From contig JASFVP010000008.1 of NCBI GenBank assembly GCA_050049775.1, forward strand, positions 25,067 through 89,066: a stretch of DNA of 64,000 nucleotides, in the 5' to 3' direction. Of this stretch, positions 37,126 through 47,173 are shown piece after piece. Position 1 is the first letter of the stretch. Every line of letters begins with the position of its first letter. A program made the translations under genes and the position numbers. The notes under the pieces were generated by a model. That model saw only the letters and a list, made by a program, of their open reading frames with translations, was not told the DNA's origin and did not search any database. Source of the stretch: JABDQZ01 sp050049775 (GTDB lineage Bacteria > Pseudomonadota > Gammaproteobacteria > Chromatiales > Chromatiaceae).

Positions 37126-38208
37126 TCAACGTATTTTCAGACTGGCCAACCCGACCAGTACCAGTATCACGGTGATGATCCAGAAACGCACAATCACGCG
37201 CGGCTCCGGCCAGCCTTTCAATTCAAAATGATGATGCAACGGCGCCATGCGAAAGATGCGTTTGCCGGTCAGTTTGAACGAGGCCACCTGCAGGATGACC
37301 GAAACAGTTTCCATGACAAACACGCCACCCATGATGAACAGGACCAGTTCCTGGCGTACACAGACCGCCACCACACCCAGCGCCGCACCGAGTGCGAGTG
37401 CGCCGACATCACCCATGAATACGGAAGCCGGATAGGTGTTGAACCAGAGAAAGCCCAGGCCGGCGCCGACAATGGCCGCGCAAAACACCGCCAGTTCACC
37501 AACACCCGGCAGGTAATCCAGCAGCAGATAGGAAGCGATCTGCGAATGACCGCTGACATAGGCAAACAGGCCGAGCGCTCCACCCACCAGTACGGTCGGC
37601 ATGATCGCCAGGCCATCGAGACCGTCGGTCAGGTTGACGGCATTCGACGAACCGACGATCACCAGGTAAGCCACCAGCACAAACCAGGGACCCAGAGCGA
37701 ATGTCCAGTCCTTGACGAAGGGTATCAGCATTTGTGTTTCTGCCGGTGCGCTCGCCGTCACATACAGGAAAATTGCCGCCAGCAAACCGCCCAGTGATTG
37801 CCAGAAATACTTGTAACGCGCGATCAGGCCTTTCGGGTCCTTGTGCACCAGTTTCTTGTAATCGTCGACCCAGCCGACCAAACCGAACAGTAGAGTGGTC
37901 AACAACGCCACCCAGGTATAACGGTTTTCCAGATCCCCCCACAGTAGGGTGGCAACGGCAATCGCCACCAGAATCAGGGCGCCGCCCATGGTCGGGGTGC
38001 CGGCTTTGGAAAAATGCGACTCCGGGCCGTCATCGCGTACGGTCTGGCCAATCTTGTAAGTCGACAGTCGACGGATCATCGGCGGGCCGACAATAAAGGA
38101 GATCATCAAAGCGGTCAGCACCGCCAGCACCGAGCGCAGCGTCAGGTAACGGAACACACCGAAACCGGAATCAAACTGGGTCAGATAGTCGGCCAGCCAG
38201 ATCAGCAT
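37126..38208 (-). CDS. mraY: Phospho-N-acetylmuramoyl-pentapeptide transferase
   Basis: A 360-residue integral membrane enzyme that makes lipid I. Family signatures include GTPTMGGALI, FGLVGWVDDYKK, NAVNLTDGLDGLA and FMGDVGALALG, with catalytic aspartates and the C-terminal MAPLHHHFELKGW. It overlaps murF by 7 bp. Confidence 0.97.
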   Translation of the reverse strand: MLIWLADYLTQFDSGFGVFRYLTLRSVLAVLTALMISFIVGPPMIRRLSTYKIGQTVRDDGPESHFSKAGTPTMGGALILVAIAVATLLWGDLENRYTWVALLTTLLFGLVGWVDDYKKLVHKDPKGLIARYKYFWQSLGGLLAAIFLYVTASAPAETQMLIPFVKDWTFALGPWFVLVAYLVIVGSSNAVNLTDGLDGLAIMPTVLVGGALGLFAYVSGHSQIASYLLLDYLPGVGELAVFCAAIVGAGLGFLWFNTYPASVFMGDVGALALGAALGVVAVCVRQELVLFIMGGVFVMETVSVILQVASFKLTGKRIFRMAPLHHHFELKGWPEPRVIVRFWIITVILVLVGLASLKIR

Positions 38209-39578
38209 GACACAGCCTCCTGCGCCAGCAGCGCCTGCACCACCCGTTCCATGGCGGCACTGCGTGAACCCTTGATCAACAGCACATCACCGGTGCCGGT
38301 TTGCATCAGCTCATCGATTAACTGCCTCTGTGAGTCAAAGTGCCTGGTCACGCCAGTGAACTGCTCACTCGCCTGACGGCTCAGCTGGCCGCAGCTGTAC
38401 AAGGCATCCAGGCCGGCCAGGCTGGCGGCGCGGCCGATGTCGGCGTGCAATTGTGCCGCACTGTCGCCCAGCTCGGCCAGATCGCCAAGCACCAGAATCC
38501 TTCGACCCGGCGCTGTTTTCAGCACATCAATCGCCACCTGCACCGAATCGGGATTGGCATTGTAGGTATCATCCACCAGCACCTGGCCATTCGCACCGGC
38601 ACGTGGACACAAACGCCCCGCAACCGGCTTGAGTCCGGCCAGGGCTTTGGCAATGATGGCCAAATCCACATCCAGACAACGTGCTGCGGTAATCGCGGCC
38701 AGTGCATTCATGCGATTATGCGCACCGGCCAGTTGCAGTTCGATGGCTTGTTGCTCGCCAGTGTTTTTTTCCAGCACATCAAAACAGGCGACAAAGCCGT
38801 TGTCGTGCCACTGCAAACGATAACTGTCTTGCGGACTGTGATAGTCGGCTCCATCAGTGGTACCGAAAGTGAGACTGTTTATGGCATCAGCCAGCTCCTG
38901 CCACAAACCAACCCAGCGGCTGTCGGCATTGAAAATAAAGATGCCGTTATCGTTGAGACCGTTGAGAATTTCCGCCTTGGCGAGCGCGATGTTTTCCTCG
39001 GAACCGAATTCGCCGAGATGCGCCGTGCCGGCATTATTCAGGATGGCAATATCTGGCAATGCCATACGACTCAAATAATCGATCTCGCCAACATGATTGG
39101 CGCCCATCTCAATCACGGCAATCCTTTCTTCCTGCAAGCGCAGCAAGGTCAGGGGCACGCCGATGTCGTTATTGAGATTGCCTTTGGTCGCCAGCACGGA
39201 AGTTTGCGCCGACACAATGGCATACAACATCTCCTTAAGCGTGGTCTTACCGTTACTGCCGGTCAGCGCCACCACTTTGGGATTGACCTGTTTGCGCCAG
39301 GCCGTCGCCAACTGACCCAGGCCGATGCGAGTATCGTCTACCAACAACTGCGGTAACACCGTATTTACCTGGCGATGCACCATGGCCGCCACCGCGCCAT
39401 TGTCACCGGCCTGCTGCACGTAATCATGTGCATCAAAATTGGGACCCTGCAATGCGATGAACAAATCACCGGCGCGGATCGAGCGCGTATCGGTGCTGAC
39501 TGATGCGAAACTTTTATCATCACCCAGCAAGGTGCCATGAATGGCGTTGGCTGCTGCGGACAGGGTCATGGACATCAT
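38202..39578 (-). CDS. murF: UDP-N-acetylmuramoyl-tripeptide--D-alanyl-D-alanine ligase
   Basis: A 458-residue Mur ligase with the P-loop LTGSNGKTTLKEML, EMGANHVGEIDYL and VDDTYNANPDSVQ. It joins the dipeptide from DdlB to the tripeptide precursor. It overlaps murE by 4 bp. Confidence 0.97.
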   Translation of the reverse strand: MMSMTLSAAANAIHGTLLGDDKSFASVSTDTRSIRAGDLFIALQGPNFDAHDYVQQAGDNGAVAAMVHRQVNTVLPQLLVDDTRIGLGQLATAWRKQVNPKVVALTGSNGKTTLKEMLYAIVSAQTSVLATKGNLNNDIGVPLTLLRLQEERIAVIEMGANHVGEIDYLSRMALPDIAILNNAGTAHLGEFGSEENIALAKAEILNGLNDNGIFIFNADSRWVGLWQELADAINSLTFGTTDGADYHSPQDSYRLQWHDNGFVACFDVLEKNTGEQQAIELQLAGAHNRMNALAAITAARCLDVDLAIIAKALAGLKPVAGRLCPRAGANGQVLVDDTYNANPDSVQVAIDVLKTAPGRRILVLGDLAELGDSAAQLHADIGRAASLAGLDALYSCGQLSRQASEQFTGVTRHFDSQRQLIDELMQTGTGDVLLIKGSRSAAMERVVQALLAQEAVSC

Positions 39579-41107
39579 GCCGACAGCTCCCGCAGCACCT
39601 TGCCGACCACTTCCTGATCACTGAATGGCTGCTTGATGTCGCCATAAATCTGATAGGCTTCATGCCCCTTACCAGCCACCAGCACCAGGTCACCCAGCTG
39701 TGCCGCTGTGATGGCGTTGCGAATTGCCAGTGCCCGATTGCGTTCAACCAGCAGTGTCTTGTCCTGCTGCATACCGGCGCGAATGTCTGCGATGATGGCA
39801 TCGCCGTCTTCGGTGCGCGGATTGTCATCGGTCAGCACCACGACATCCGCCAGCTTTTCAGCAATCGCACCCATCTGCGGCCGCTTGCCGGCATCCCGGT
39901 CGCCGCCGCAACCAAACACACACACCAGCTCGCCCGCCGTGTGCTCACGCAGCGTTGACAAGGCCTGCTGCAAGGCATCCGGCGTATGGGCAAAATCCAC
40001 CACCACGGTCGGCAAATCAGCACCACCAAACAACTGCATGCGACCAGTGACGGTCTGCAGCTGCTGCAAGCGTTGCACGGCTTCGGCAAAGGGCACGCCG
40101 CATTCGAGCAGCACGCCGAGCGTCACCAGCAGGTTGTAGATATTAAAGCGCCCCATCAGTGCCACTGAAACTTCCGCCTCACCCCAGCTGGAACGCAAGG
40201 TAAAGCACAAGCCGCTGTGGTCGGCCTTGATGTCTTCGGCACGCAACCAGGCCGCCACGCTGTTGGTATCTACCTTGTGATCAACCGCATAGGCGATCAG
40301 TCTCGCATGACTGCCACGCAAATCACGCAGCAGGCGCAGTCCAAGCTCATCATCGGCGTTGATGATCGAGCAACGAATTTGCGGCATACGAAACAGCAGT
40401 GACTTGGCGTTGGCGTAGTCGGTCATGGTGCCGTGATAATCCAGATGATCACGGCTGAAGTTGGTCAACACCGCCACATCAAAGTCGATATCGGCGACGC
40501 GCCCCTGATGCAGGGCATGCGAGGAAACCTCCATCGCCACCATTTCCGCCTGTTGCGCCAACAACAAGGCCAGGCCGGCCTGCAATGAAACCGGATCCAT
40601 GGTGGTGTGCGTGGATGACGTCAGTTGTCCCGGAAAGCCATTACCCAGCGTACCCATGACCGCGACCTTGCGCTGACCGGCAAACGCCTGCGCGATGAAC
40701 TGGCTGCAACTGGTTTTGCCATTGGTGCCGGTAATGCCAATCACCGGAATCTGACGACTGGGATGCTGGTAAAAACGACCGGCGATGCGACTGATGTTCA
40801 AACCCAGGTCGGACATCGCCAGACAGGGCACAGCCAGCTCCTGCTGTAACCGCGCAATATTCTCCGGCAACCATTGCGAGGTGCTTTCCGCCAGCACCGC
40901 AATAGCGCCATTGTCTACTGCCTGACGCGCAAACTGCAGGCCGTGTGTCTGACCACCGGCCGCAGCCAGGAACAGATCGCCGGCTGCCACCATGCGACTG
41001 TCCATCGACAAACCGGCAACCGGCATATCAGGCACGTCACCGGCGACAGCAAAGCCATCCAGCAACTGCCGCAGGGAATAACCGGTTGTTGTCCGGACAT
41101 TCATCAT
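39575..41107 (-). CDS. murE: UDP-N-acetylmuramoyl-tripeptide synthetase
   Basis: A 510-residue Mur ligase. The P-loop is GITGTNGKTSCSQF and the third-residue selection motif reads DNPRTEDGDAI. The DNPR form is the one seen in meso-diaminopimelate-adding enzymes, so the cell wall is of the DAP type. It overlaps ftsI by 4 bp. Confidence 0.97.
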   Translation of the reverse strand: MMNVRTTTGYSLRQLLDGFAVAGDVPDMPVAGLSMDSRMVAAGDLFLAAAGGQTHGLQFARQAVDNGAIAVLAESTSQWLPENIARLQQELAVPCLAMSDLGLNISRIAGRFYQHPSRQIPVIGITGTNGKTSCSQFIAQAFAGQRKVAVMGTLGNGFPGQLTSSTHTTMDPVSLQAGLALLLAQQAEMVAMEVSSHALHQGRVADIDFDVAVLTNFSRDHLDYHGTMTDYANAKSLLFRMPQIRCSIINADDELGLRLLRDLRGSHARLIAYAVDHKVDTNSVAAWLRAEDIKADHSGLCFTLRSSWGEAEVSVALMGRFNIYNLLVTLGVLLECGVPFAEAVQRLQQLQTVTGRMQLFGGADLPTVVVDFAHTPDALQQALSTLREHTAGELVCVFGCGGDRDAGKRPQMGAIAEKLADVVVLTDDNPRTEDGDAIIADIRAGMQQDKTLLVERNRALAIRNAITAAQLGDLVLVAGKGHEAYQIYGDIKQPFSDQEVVGKVLRELSA

Positions 41108-42861
41108 TGAGAACCTCCGGACAGGGCGACGCGCAAATCGGGCGGCTGCGACGGCACGATGTTGAGCAAGCGCAACGCACCTTCCATGATCTGTGAAAAT
41201 ACCGGTGCCGCGACATCACCGCCGTAAAACTCGCCGGCACTGGGTTCATCAATCATGACGGCAACGGCAATGCGTGGATTTTCCACCGGCGCCACGCCGG
41301 CAAATACCGAACGGTAACGATCATCTGCATAGCCGCCGGCACTGTATTTTTTCACCGTACCGGTCTTGCCGGCGACGCGATAACCCGGCACACCCGCCTT
41401 CGGCGCGGTACCATCTTTTGCCACGACCGCCTCCAGCATGTGCGTCACGGCTTTTGCCGTAGCCGCCGTCATGACCCGCTCACCCGGAAGCTTATCCTCC
41501 TGCAACAGCAGACGGACCGGCTGGCGTACACCCTGATTACCCAGCGCAGCATACACCTGCGCCAGCTGCAAGGTGGTCACCGAAATACCGTAACCGAATG
41601 ACAGGGTCGCCTGATCGATACGCGCCCAGCGCTGGAAATCAGACAACTGGCCACCAGCCTCGCCCGGAAACTGCGAGCCGGTGTCCTGCCCAAAACCCAT
41701 CCGCGCATAAAACCGGTACAGATCTTCAGCTGGCAAATCGAGGGCGATCTTGCTGGCACCGACGTTGCTGGATTTCTGCAGCAAGGTAGTCAGGTCGATC
41801 ACACCATTATTATGATGGTCACGCACGATATCGCGGCCCACCTTGAAGTAACCCGGCGCGGTATCGATGGTGCTGTTGACCGAGACCGCACGCAGATCCA
41901 GACCGGCGGCGACGATGAACGGCTTCATGGTGGAACCCGGCTCGTAGGCATCCGTCATACTTCGGTTTCTGAGCCGGCCGTTGCGGTTGTTACGACTGCC
42001 ATTGGGATTGAAGCCCGGTTGATTAACCATTGCCAGGATCTCGCCCGTGCGCACATCCAGCACCACGGCAGATGCCGCCTTGGCGCTGTGTTTCTTGCGC
42101 GCCGCCTTGAGCGCCCGGTAAGCCAGGTATTGCATACGCGCATCAAGGCTCAGCTGCAGGTCTGCTCCATTTTGTGGCGCGACAATCTGTTCGATGTCAT
42201 TGACCGCACGGCGACGGCCATCGCGTACGACGTACTTCTCGCCAGGCTGACCACTCAGCGCATCGTCGTAGATCAGCTCCAGGCCTTCCTGACCCTTGTC
42301 ATCAATATTGGTAAAACCGATGACATGGGCAAACACCTCACCGGTCGGGTAGTAACGCCGGTATTCGCGCTGCAGGCCGAAGCTGTTGTCGGCCTGCTGC
42401 ATGGCCAGCTCATTGACCCGGTCAGCCACGACCGGTGTGACGCGGCGTTTGACGTACAGAAAACCACGACTGCTGTAACGCGCCAGCGTGGCGCGCAGCT
42501 CATCGATATCCAGGTCCAGCACATTCGCCAGCGGCGCCAGCGTCCTGGCATCCGGACTCAATACCCGCGGATTGACCCAGACCGAATACACCGGCGTGCT
42601 CACCGCCAGCACTTCACCGCGCCGATCCTTGATGACTCCGCGGTAGGCCGGCATCTCCACCACACTGAGATGGCGGCGCTTGCCTTCTTTTTGCAGAAAA
42701 TCGGTTTCCAGCACCTGACGCGCCACCGCCGCAGCCACCAACGAAGCCGACGCCAGCGCAAACAGCCCCAGCAAAAACCAGCGACGATAACGATAATCAG
42801 CAGGTAATGCCTGTTCCTGCTGATAACGTTTTTTGCGATTTTGTCGGTGTTTGTTGTGCAT
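41104..42861 (-). CDS. ftsI: Septal peptidoglycan transpeptidase FtsI (PBP3)
   Basis: A 585-residue class B penicillin-binding protein with one membrane segment (about residues 29-48), a pedestal domain and a transpeptidase domain. The active-site motifs are STMK (in EPGSTMKPF), SSN (KSSNVGAS) and KTG (AGKTGTVKKY). It crosslinks septal wall with FtsW. It follows ftsL, sharing one base. Confidence 0.97.
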   Translation of the reverse strand: MHNKHRQNRKKRYQQEQALPADYRYRRWFLLGLFALASASLVAAAVARQVLETDFLQKEGKRRHLSVVEMPAYRGVIKDRRGEVLAVSTPVYSVWVNPRVLSPDARTLAPLANVLDLDIDELRATLARYSSRGFLYVKRRVTPVVADRVNELAMQQADNSFGLQREYRRYYPTGEVFAHVIGFTNIDDKGQEGLELIYDDALSGQPGEKYVVRDGRRRAVNDIEQIVAPQNGADLQLSLDARMQYLAYRALKAARKKHSAKAASAVVLDVRTGEILAMVNQPGFNPNGSRNNRNGRLRNRSMTDAYEPGSTMKPFIVAAGLDLRAVSVNSTIDTAPGYFKVGRDIVRDHHNNGVIDLTTLLQKSSNVGASKIALDLPAEDLYRFYARMGFGQDTGSQFPGEAGGQLSDFQRWARIDQATLSFGYGISVTTLQLAQVYAALGNQGVRQPVRLLLQEDKLPGERVMTAATAKAVTHMLEAVVAKDGTAPKAGVPGYRVAGKTGTVKKYSAGGYADDRYRSVFAGVAPVENPRIAVAVMIDEPSAGEFYGGDVAAPVFSQIMEGALRLLNIVPSQPPDLRVALSGGSQ

Positions 42862-43144
42862 CAGTGTTTGATCACCACAATCCGGTTGATGTCCGGCACA
42901 GTCATATCCAGTTCGGCCGTCGCCTTTTCCGCCACCCGGCCCTGCTCGGCCCAGGTAGCCAGCTCAATTTGCAATCTTCCCCAATCCACCACAATCGCAT
43001 CGCGCTGTACGCGCAGGTTTTCCAGTTCACTAAACAGTTTCCTGGATTCAAACTGGCTGTGCGTGACCGCCACTGCTGACAGCAGCACAGCAGCCAGCAA
43101 GAACAACAAAACCATCGCACGCGGCTGTTGCAACCAGGACCACA

Positions 43145-43148
<4 letters not shown>
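42861..43148 (-). CDS. ftsL: Cell division protein FtsL
   Basis: A 95-residue bitopic protein: a short cytoplasmic tail, one membrane segment (about residues 11-27) and a coiled coil rich in heptad leucines (FSELENLRVQRDAI). It forms FtsQLB with FtsQ and FtsB and regulates FtsWI. It overlaps rsmH by 4 bp; no ftsB lies in this window. Confidence 0.93.
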
Positions 43149-44079
<931 letters not shown>

Positions 44080-44080
<1 letters not shown>

Positions 44081-44538
44081 TACAGAACCAGGTTCTGCAA
44101 TTCTTCGGACAGCTCCGAATCACCGTCACCGGCCGCCTTGAGCCATTCCTCACGTTTACTGGCCCACTGCGACTCATCCCAGAGTTCAAACTTGTGACCT
44201 TCACCGACCATCGCGACACGCTTTTCCAGCCCGGCATAATCACGCAGTTCGCCAGACAGTAGAATGCGGCCCTGGGCGTCCATATCGACTTCCAGCGCAT
44301 GGCCCAGCAGCAAACGCTGCATCAACAGGTTCGGACCTTTCAGGGTCGGCAATTTGGCAACCTTACGCTCGATGTCACGCCACTCGGTTTCCGGATACAG
44401 CCACAGACAGTGTTCACGGGGATTGATGGTTACGACGAGGCGGGAACCACAGGTGTCACGCAGGCGCTCACGGTGCTTGGCAGGAACCTGCAAGCGACCC
44501 TTGGCATCCAGATTAAGATTGGTGACCCCAAGAAACAT
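44080..44538 (-). CDS. mraZ: Transcriptional regulator MraZ
   Basis: A 152-residue protein of two SpoVT/AbrB-like repeats, each with a D.KGR or DAQGR turn (LDAKGRLQVPAKHR near residue 11, DMDAQGRILLSGELR near 90). MraZ forms rings and represses the dcw operon by binding TGGGN repeats. It is first in the cluster, and a phased array of such boxes lies just upstream (44551-44595). Confidence 0.96.
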
Positions 44539-44550
44539 TTAAGTTTCATC

Positions 44551-44595
44551 CCCCATTTCGTGGTCGCAAAAACCATTTTACACCACAATCCCCCA
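44551..44595 (-). promoter_or_regulatory. Phased TGG-box array, probable MraZ operator
   Basis: Read on the minus strand, TGGGG (44595-44591), TGGTG (44585-44581), TGGTT (44575-44571) and TGGGG (44555-44551) fall on one 10-bp period; the box at 44565 is missing. This is the spacing of the known MraZ target (TGGGN with five-base spacers). The last box overlaps the G-rich region that would serve as the mraZ ribosome-binding site. Confidence 0.65.
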
Positions 44596-44605
44596 CATAA
44601 ATGTA

Positions 44606-44635
44606 ATCTTAGGTACTGCACCCCCACATTGTCAA
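44606..44635 (-). promoter_or_regulatory. Candidate sigma-70 promoter of the dcw operon
   Basis: On the minus strand a perfect -35 TTGACA (44635-44630) is followed, after 18 bases, by TAAGAT (44611-44606), four of six to TATAAT. Transcription would begin near 44599, just before the TGG array. A further TGGGGG (44626-44621) lies inside the spacer. Confidence 0.55.
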
Positions 44636-44921
44636 GGCGATCTCAATAAAAAATCGTTAGCTGACAGGAACTTAGAAGCATTTTTTCGGGATCCAAACAG
44701 GAAATTTATTCCCCTTTTAAAACAGCCTAATGAACCCTCAACTTAAAGTGATTTATTAAGAAATGAGAAAAAATCGACTGGTCGGGCTGCGAAAAATAAC
44801 CACTTTCGCGGACTGGCTCACAAAACACCATTGAATCAGCCCCGCCCCACCCGGAAATCCGGCAGAAATGACCCTAAAATGATGCGGGACCCGCCGGCCC
44901 ACCATCCTTTATAATCGCCGC

Positions 44922-45776
44922 ATGACCCGCCTGTTCGTCAACAAACTCACCGTCATCGACTTTTCCTACCTGCACGCCGAAAGAGGCCTGCTCGGGGAAA
45001 GCTGGCTGACCGATATCGAATTACAGGGCAGCCTCGACCAGCAAGGCATGGTGCTGGATTTTGCGGAAGTAAAAAAACAGGTGAAGCGCCTGATTGATGA
45101 GCGCTTTGACCACAAGCTCATCGTACCGAAGCAATACAGCGGCTGCCGGGTCAAGGCGCATAACCGGCGCACCGAAGTGATCTTCACCACCCGACAGGGG
45201 CAACAGATCGAGCATATTGCGGACGAGTCGGCCTATTGCCTGCTGGATGCCGCAGAAGTCACGCCCGACAACCTGGCCGACGCCATCATTGCCGAACTCC
45301 GGCCGCTGCTACCGGCAAATGTCGAGAATATCGTCATCCGTCTGTATCCGGAGCAAAGCGACGATTATTTTTACCATTACAGCCACGGCCTCAAACAGCA
45401 TGCCGGCAACTGCCAGCGCATCGCCCATGGCCACCGCTCTCGCATCCGTATTTTAGATGATGGCAAACGTGACATCGAACTGGAAAAATACTGGTCGCAA
45501 CTGTGGCGTGATATCTACATTGCCAGCCGCGATGACCTGGCTGAAGAGCAGGTCCGCGATGGCGACAACTACCTGCATTTTCGCTACAGCGCCTGCCAGG
45601 GTGAGTTTGAACTGACCCTGCCGGCACAACACTGCTATCTGGTCGACGGCGACTCCACCGTGGAAAACCTGGCGCAGCACATCGCTGACGCACTCAAGCG
45701 CAAATATCCGGACAAGCAGTTGCTGGTATACGCCTACGAAGGCGTCGACAAGGGCGCAATCGCCGGCCCCGCTTAA
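44922..45776 (+). CDS. Two-domain 6-carboxytetrahydropterin synthase (QueD)-family protein
   Basis: A 284-residue protein built from two halves that each resemble the 6-pyruvoyltetrahydropterin/6-carboxytetrahydropterin synthase fold. The N-terminal half keeps FSYLH (His18), GMVLDFAEVK and FDHKL, but where the zinc HGH motif belongs it has GES (residues 25-27). The C-terminal half has HGLKQHAGNCQRIAHGH, with Cys164, His169 and His171 restoring the zinc site. The halves may complement each other in one active site. QueD makes a queuosine precursor, but no other que gene is near. TATAAT lies seven bases before the ATG and no ribosome-binding site is seen, so the mRNA may be leaderless. Confidence 0.72.
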   Translation: MTRLFVNKLTVIDFSYLHAERGLLGESWLTDIELQGSLDQQGMVLDFAEVKKQVKRLIDERFDHKLIVPKQYSGCRVKAHNRRTEVIFTTRQGQQIEHIADESAYCLLDAAEVTPDNLADAIIAELRPLLPANVENIVIRLYPEQSDDYFYHYSHGLKQHAGNCQRIAHGHRSRIRILDDGKRDIELEKYWSQLWRDIYIASRDDLAEEQVRDGDNYLHFRYSACQGEFELTLPAQHCYLVDGDSTVENLAQHIADALKRKYPDKQLLVYAYEGVDKGAIAGPA

Positions 45777-47110
45777 CGCTGAAACTGCAGCCGCATACCT
45801 TGCGGCCGATTGGCAGTCAGGCCCTGGCGGTACATGAGGTGGCCGTTAACAAAGGTGGCGACAATTTGCGAACGCAGCAACCTGCCTTCCAGCGGTGACC
45901 AGCCGCATTTGTACATGACATCTTCACGCTCGATGCGCTGCTGCCGGTTCATATCGACCAGCACCAGATCAGCCCAGTATCCTTCGCGCAGATAACCGCG
46001 ATCCGGGATACCGAACATACGCGCCGGACCGTGTGCGGTTTTTTCCACCACGCGCGGCATGTCCAGCACCTCGTCATGCACCAGTTCCAGCACCATCTGC
46101 AGTGCATACTGCACCAGCGGCAGACCAGCCGGTGTTTTGAAGTAACTGCTGTTGAGCTTTTCTTCCAGCGTATGCGGCGCATGGTCGGTGCCAATGACAT
46201 CGATGCGATCATCCAGCAGAGCCTGCCACAAGGCTTTGCGATCCTCAGGCGTCTTGATCGCCGGATTGCATTTAATGAAGCTGCCCTTGGAATCGTAATC
46301 TCGATCATCAAAATAAAGATGATGCACACAGGCCTCCGCAGTGATCTGCTTGCCATCCAGCTTGCCGGCCGTGAATTGATCCAGTTCGCGCGCCGTGGTC
46401 AGATGCAGCACATGCAAACGGGTGCCGTGCTTTTTGGCCAGGGCAATCGCCTGTGACGAAGACAGGTAGCAGGCCTCTTCGCTACGAATCAGCGGGTGAC
46501 AGGCCATCGGAATCTCGTCACCGTATTTTTCCCGGTAAACTTCTTCGTTGGCGAGAATGGTCGGCGTGTCTTCACAATGCGTCGCCACCAGCATCGGTGC
46601 CGAGCTGAAAATGCCTTCCAGGGTCTTCTCGTCATCCACCAACATGTTGCCGGTGGATGCACCCATGAATACCTTGATGCCACAAGTCTGGTTTTTATCG
46701 AGGCGTTTGATCTGCTCCAGGTTGTCGTTGGTGGCGCCAAAATAAAACGCGTAGTTGGCGAATGCCCGGTCACTGGCCAGCGTGTATTTTTCTTCCAGCG
46801 CTTCAAGCGTGACCGTCTGCGGATTGGTGTTGGGCATGTCCATGAAACTGGTGATGCCACCGGCAACGGCGGCGCGCGATTCAATGGCAATCTCGCCCTT
46901 GTGCGTCAGACCGGGTTCACGAAAATGCACCTGGTCATCGATCATACCGGGCAACAGATAGTTGCCTTCGGCATCGAGCACGTGCATATCGCTGCTGGCG
47001 GTGATGTCGCTGGCGACTTTTTCGATGCGACCGTCCTTGATCAGCAAATCCGCTTGTATGATTTGCCCCTCGTTGACCAGTGTTGCATTCTTGATCAGGT
47101 TTTTTGCCAT
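45773..47110 (-). CDS. pyrC: Dihydroorotase
   Basis: A 445-residue amidohydrolase that closes the dihydroorotate ring in pyrimidine synthesis. Motifs include LPGMIDDQVHFREPG, ATHCEDTPT, LHVLHLTTA and DVIGTDHAPHT. In the usual metal motif HxH the first His is Gln here (QVH), a variant I recall from class I dihydroorotases. The C-terminal metal Asp and His remain. Its end overlaps the convergent QueD-like gene by 4 bp. Gene context gives no pyrimidine neighbour. Confidence 0.88.
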   Translation of the reverse strand: MAKNLIKNATLVNEGQIIQADLLIKDGRIEKVASDITASSDMHVLDAEGNYLLPGMIDDQVHFREPGLTHKGEIAIESRAAVAGGITSFMDMPNTNPQTVTLEALEEKYTLASDRAFANYAFYFGATNDNLEQIKRLDKNQTCGIKVFMGASTGNMLVDDEKTLEGIFSSAPMLVATHCEDTPTILANEEVYREKYGDEIPMACHPLIRSEEACYLSSSQAIALAKKHGTRLHVLHLTTARELDQFTAGKLDGKQITAEACVHHLYFDDRDYDSKGSFIKCNPAIKTPEDRKALWQALLDDRIDVIGTDHAPHTLEEKLNSSYFKTPAGLPLVQYALQMVLELVHDEVLDMPRVVEKTAHGPARMFGIPDRGYLREGYWADLVLVDMNRQQRIEREDVMYKCGWSPLEGRLLRSQIVATFVNGHLMYRQGLTANRPQGMRLQFQR

Positions 47111-47173
47111 AGTAGCCTCAGTGGTTATTCTGTGTGTCCGTGCTGACCTGCGATTCAGATGTACTTTAACCGA

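Larger units (their letters stand above)
44539..44921. other. Divergent regulatory region between mraZ and the QueD-like gene
   Basis: This 383-bp gap has no convincing gene. The mraZ side carries a promoter and the TGG box array. The middle (44640-44830) is AT-rich, and a small inverted repeat (GCGAAA with TTTCGC) stands around 44790-44815. The right end has TATAAT at 44910-44915, just before the QueD-like ATG. Confidence 0.55.

Noticed and set aside
38340..39356. A 338-codon plus-strand frame opposite murF
   Set aside because: Antisense shadow of an intact essential gene.
41812..42807. A 331-codon plus-strand frame opposite ftsI
   Set aside because: Antisense shadow, no domain.
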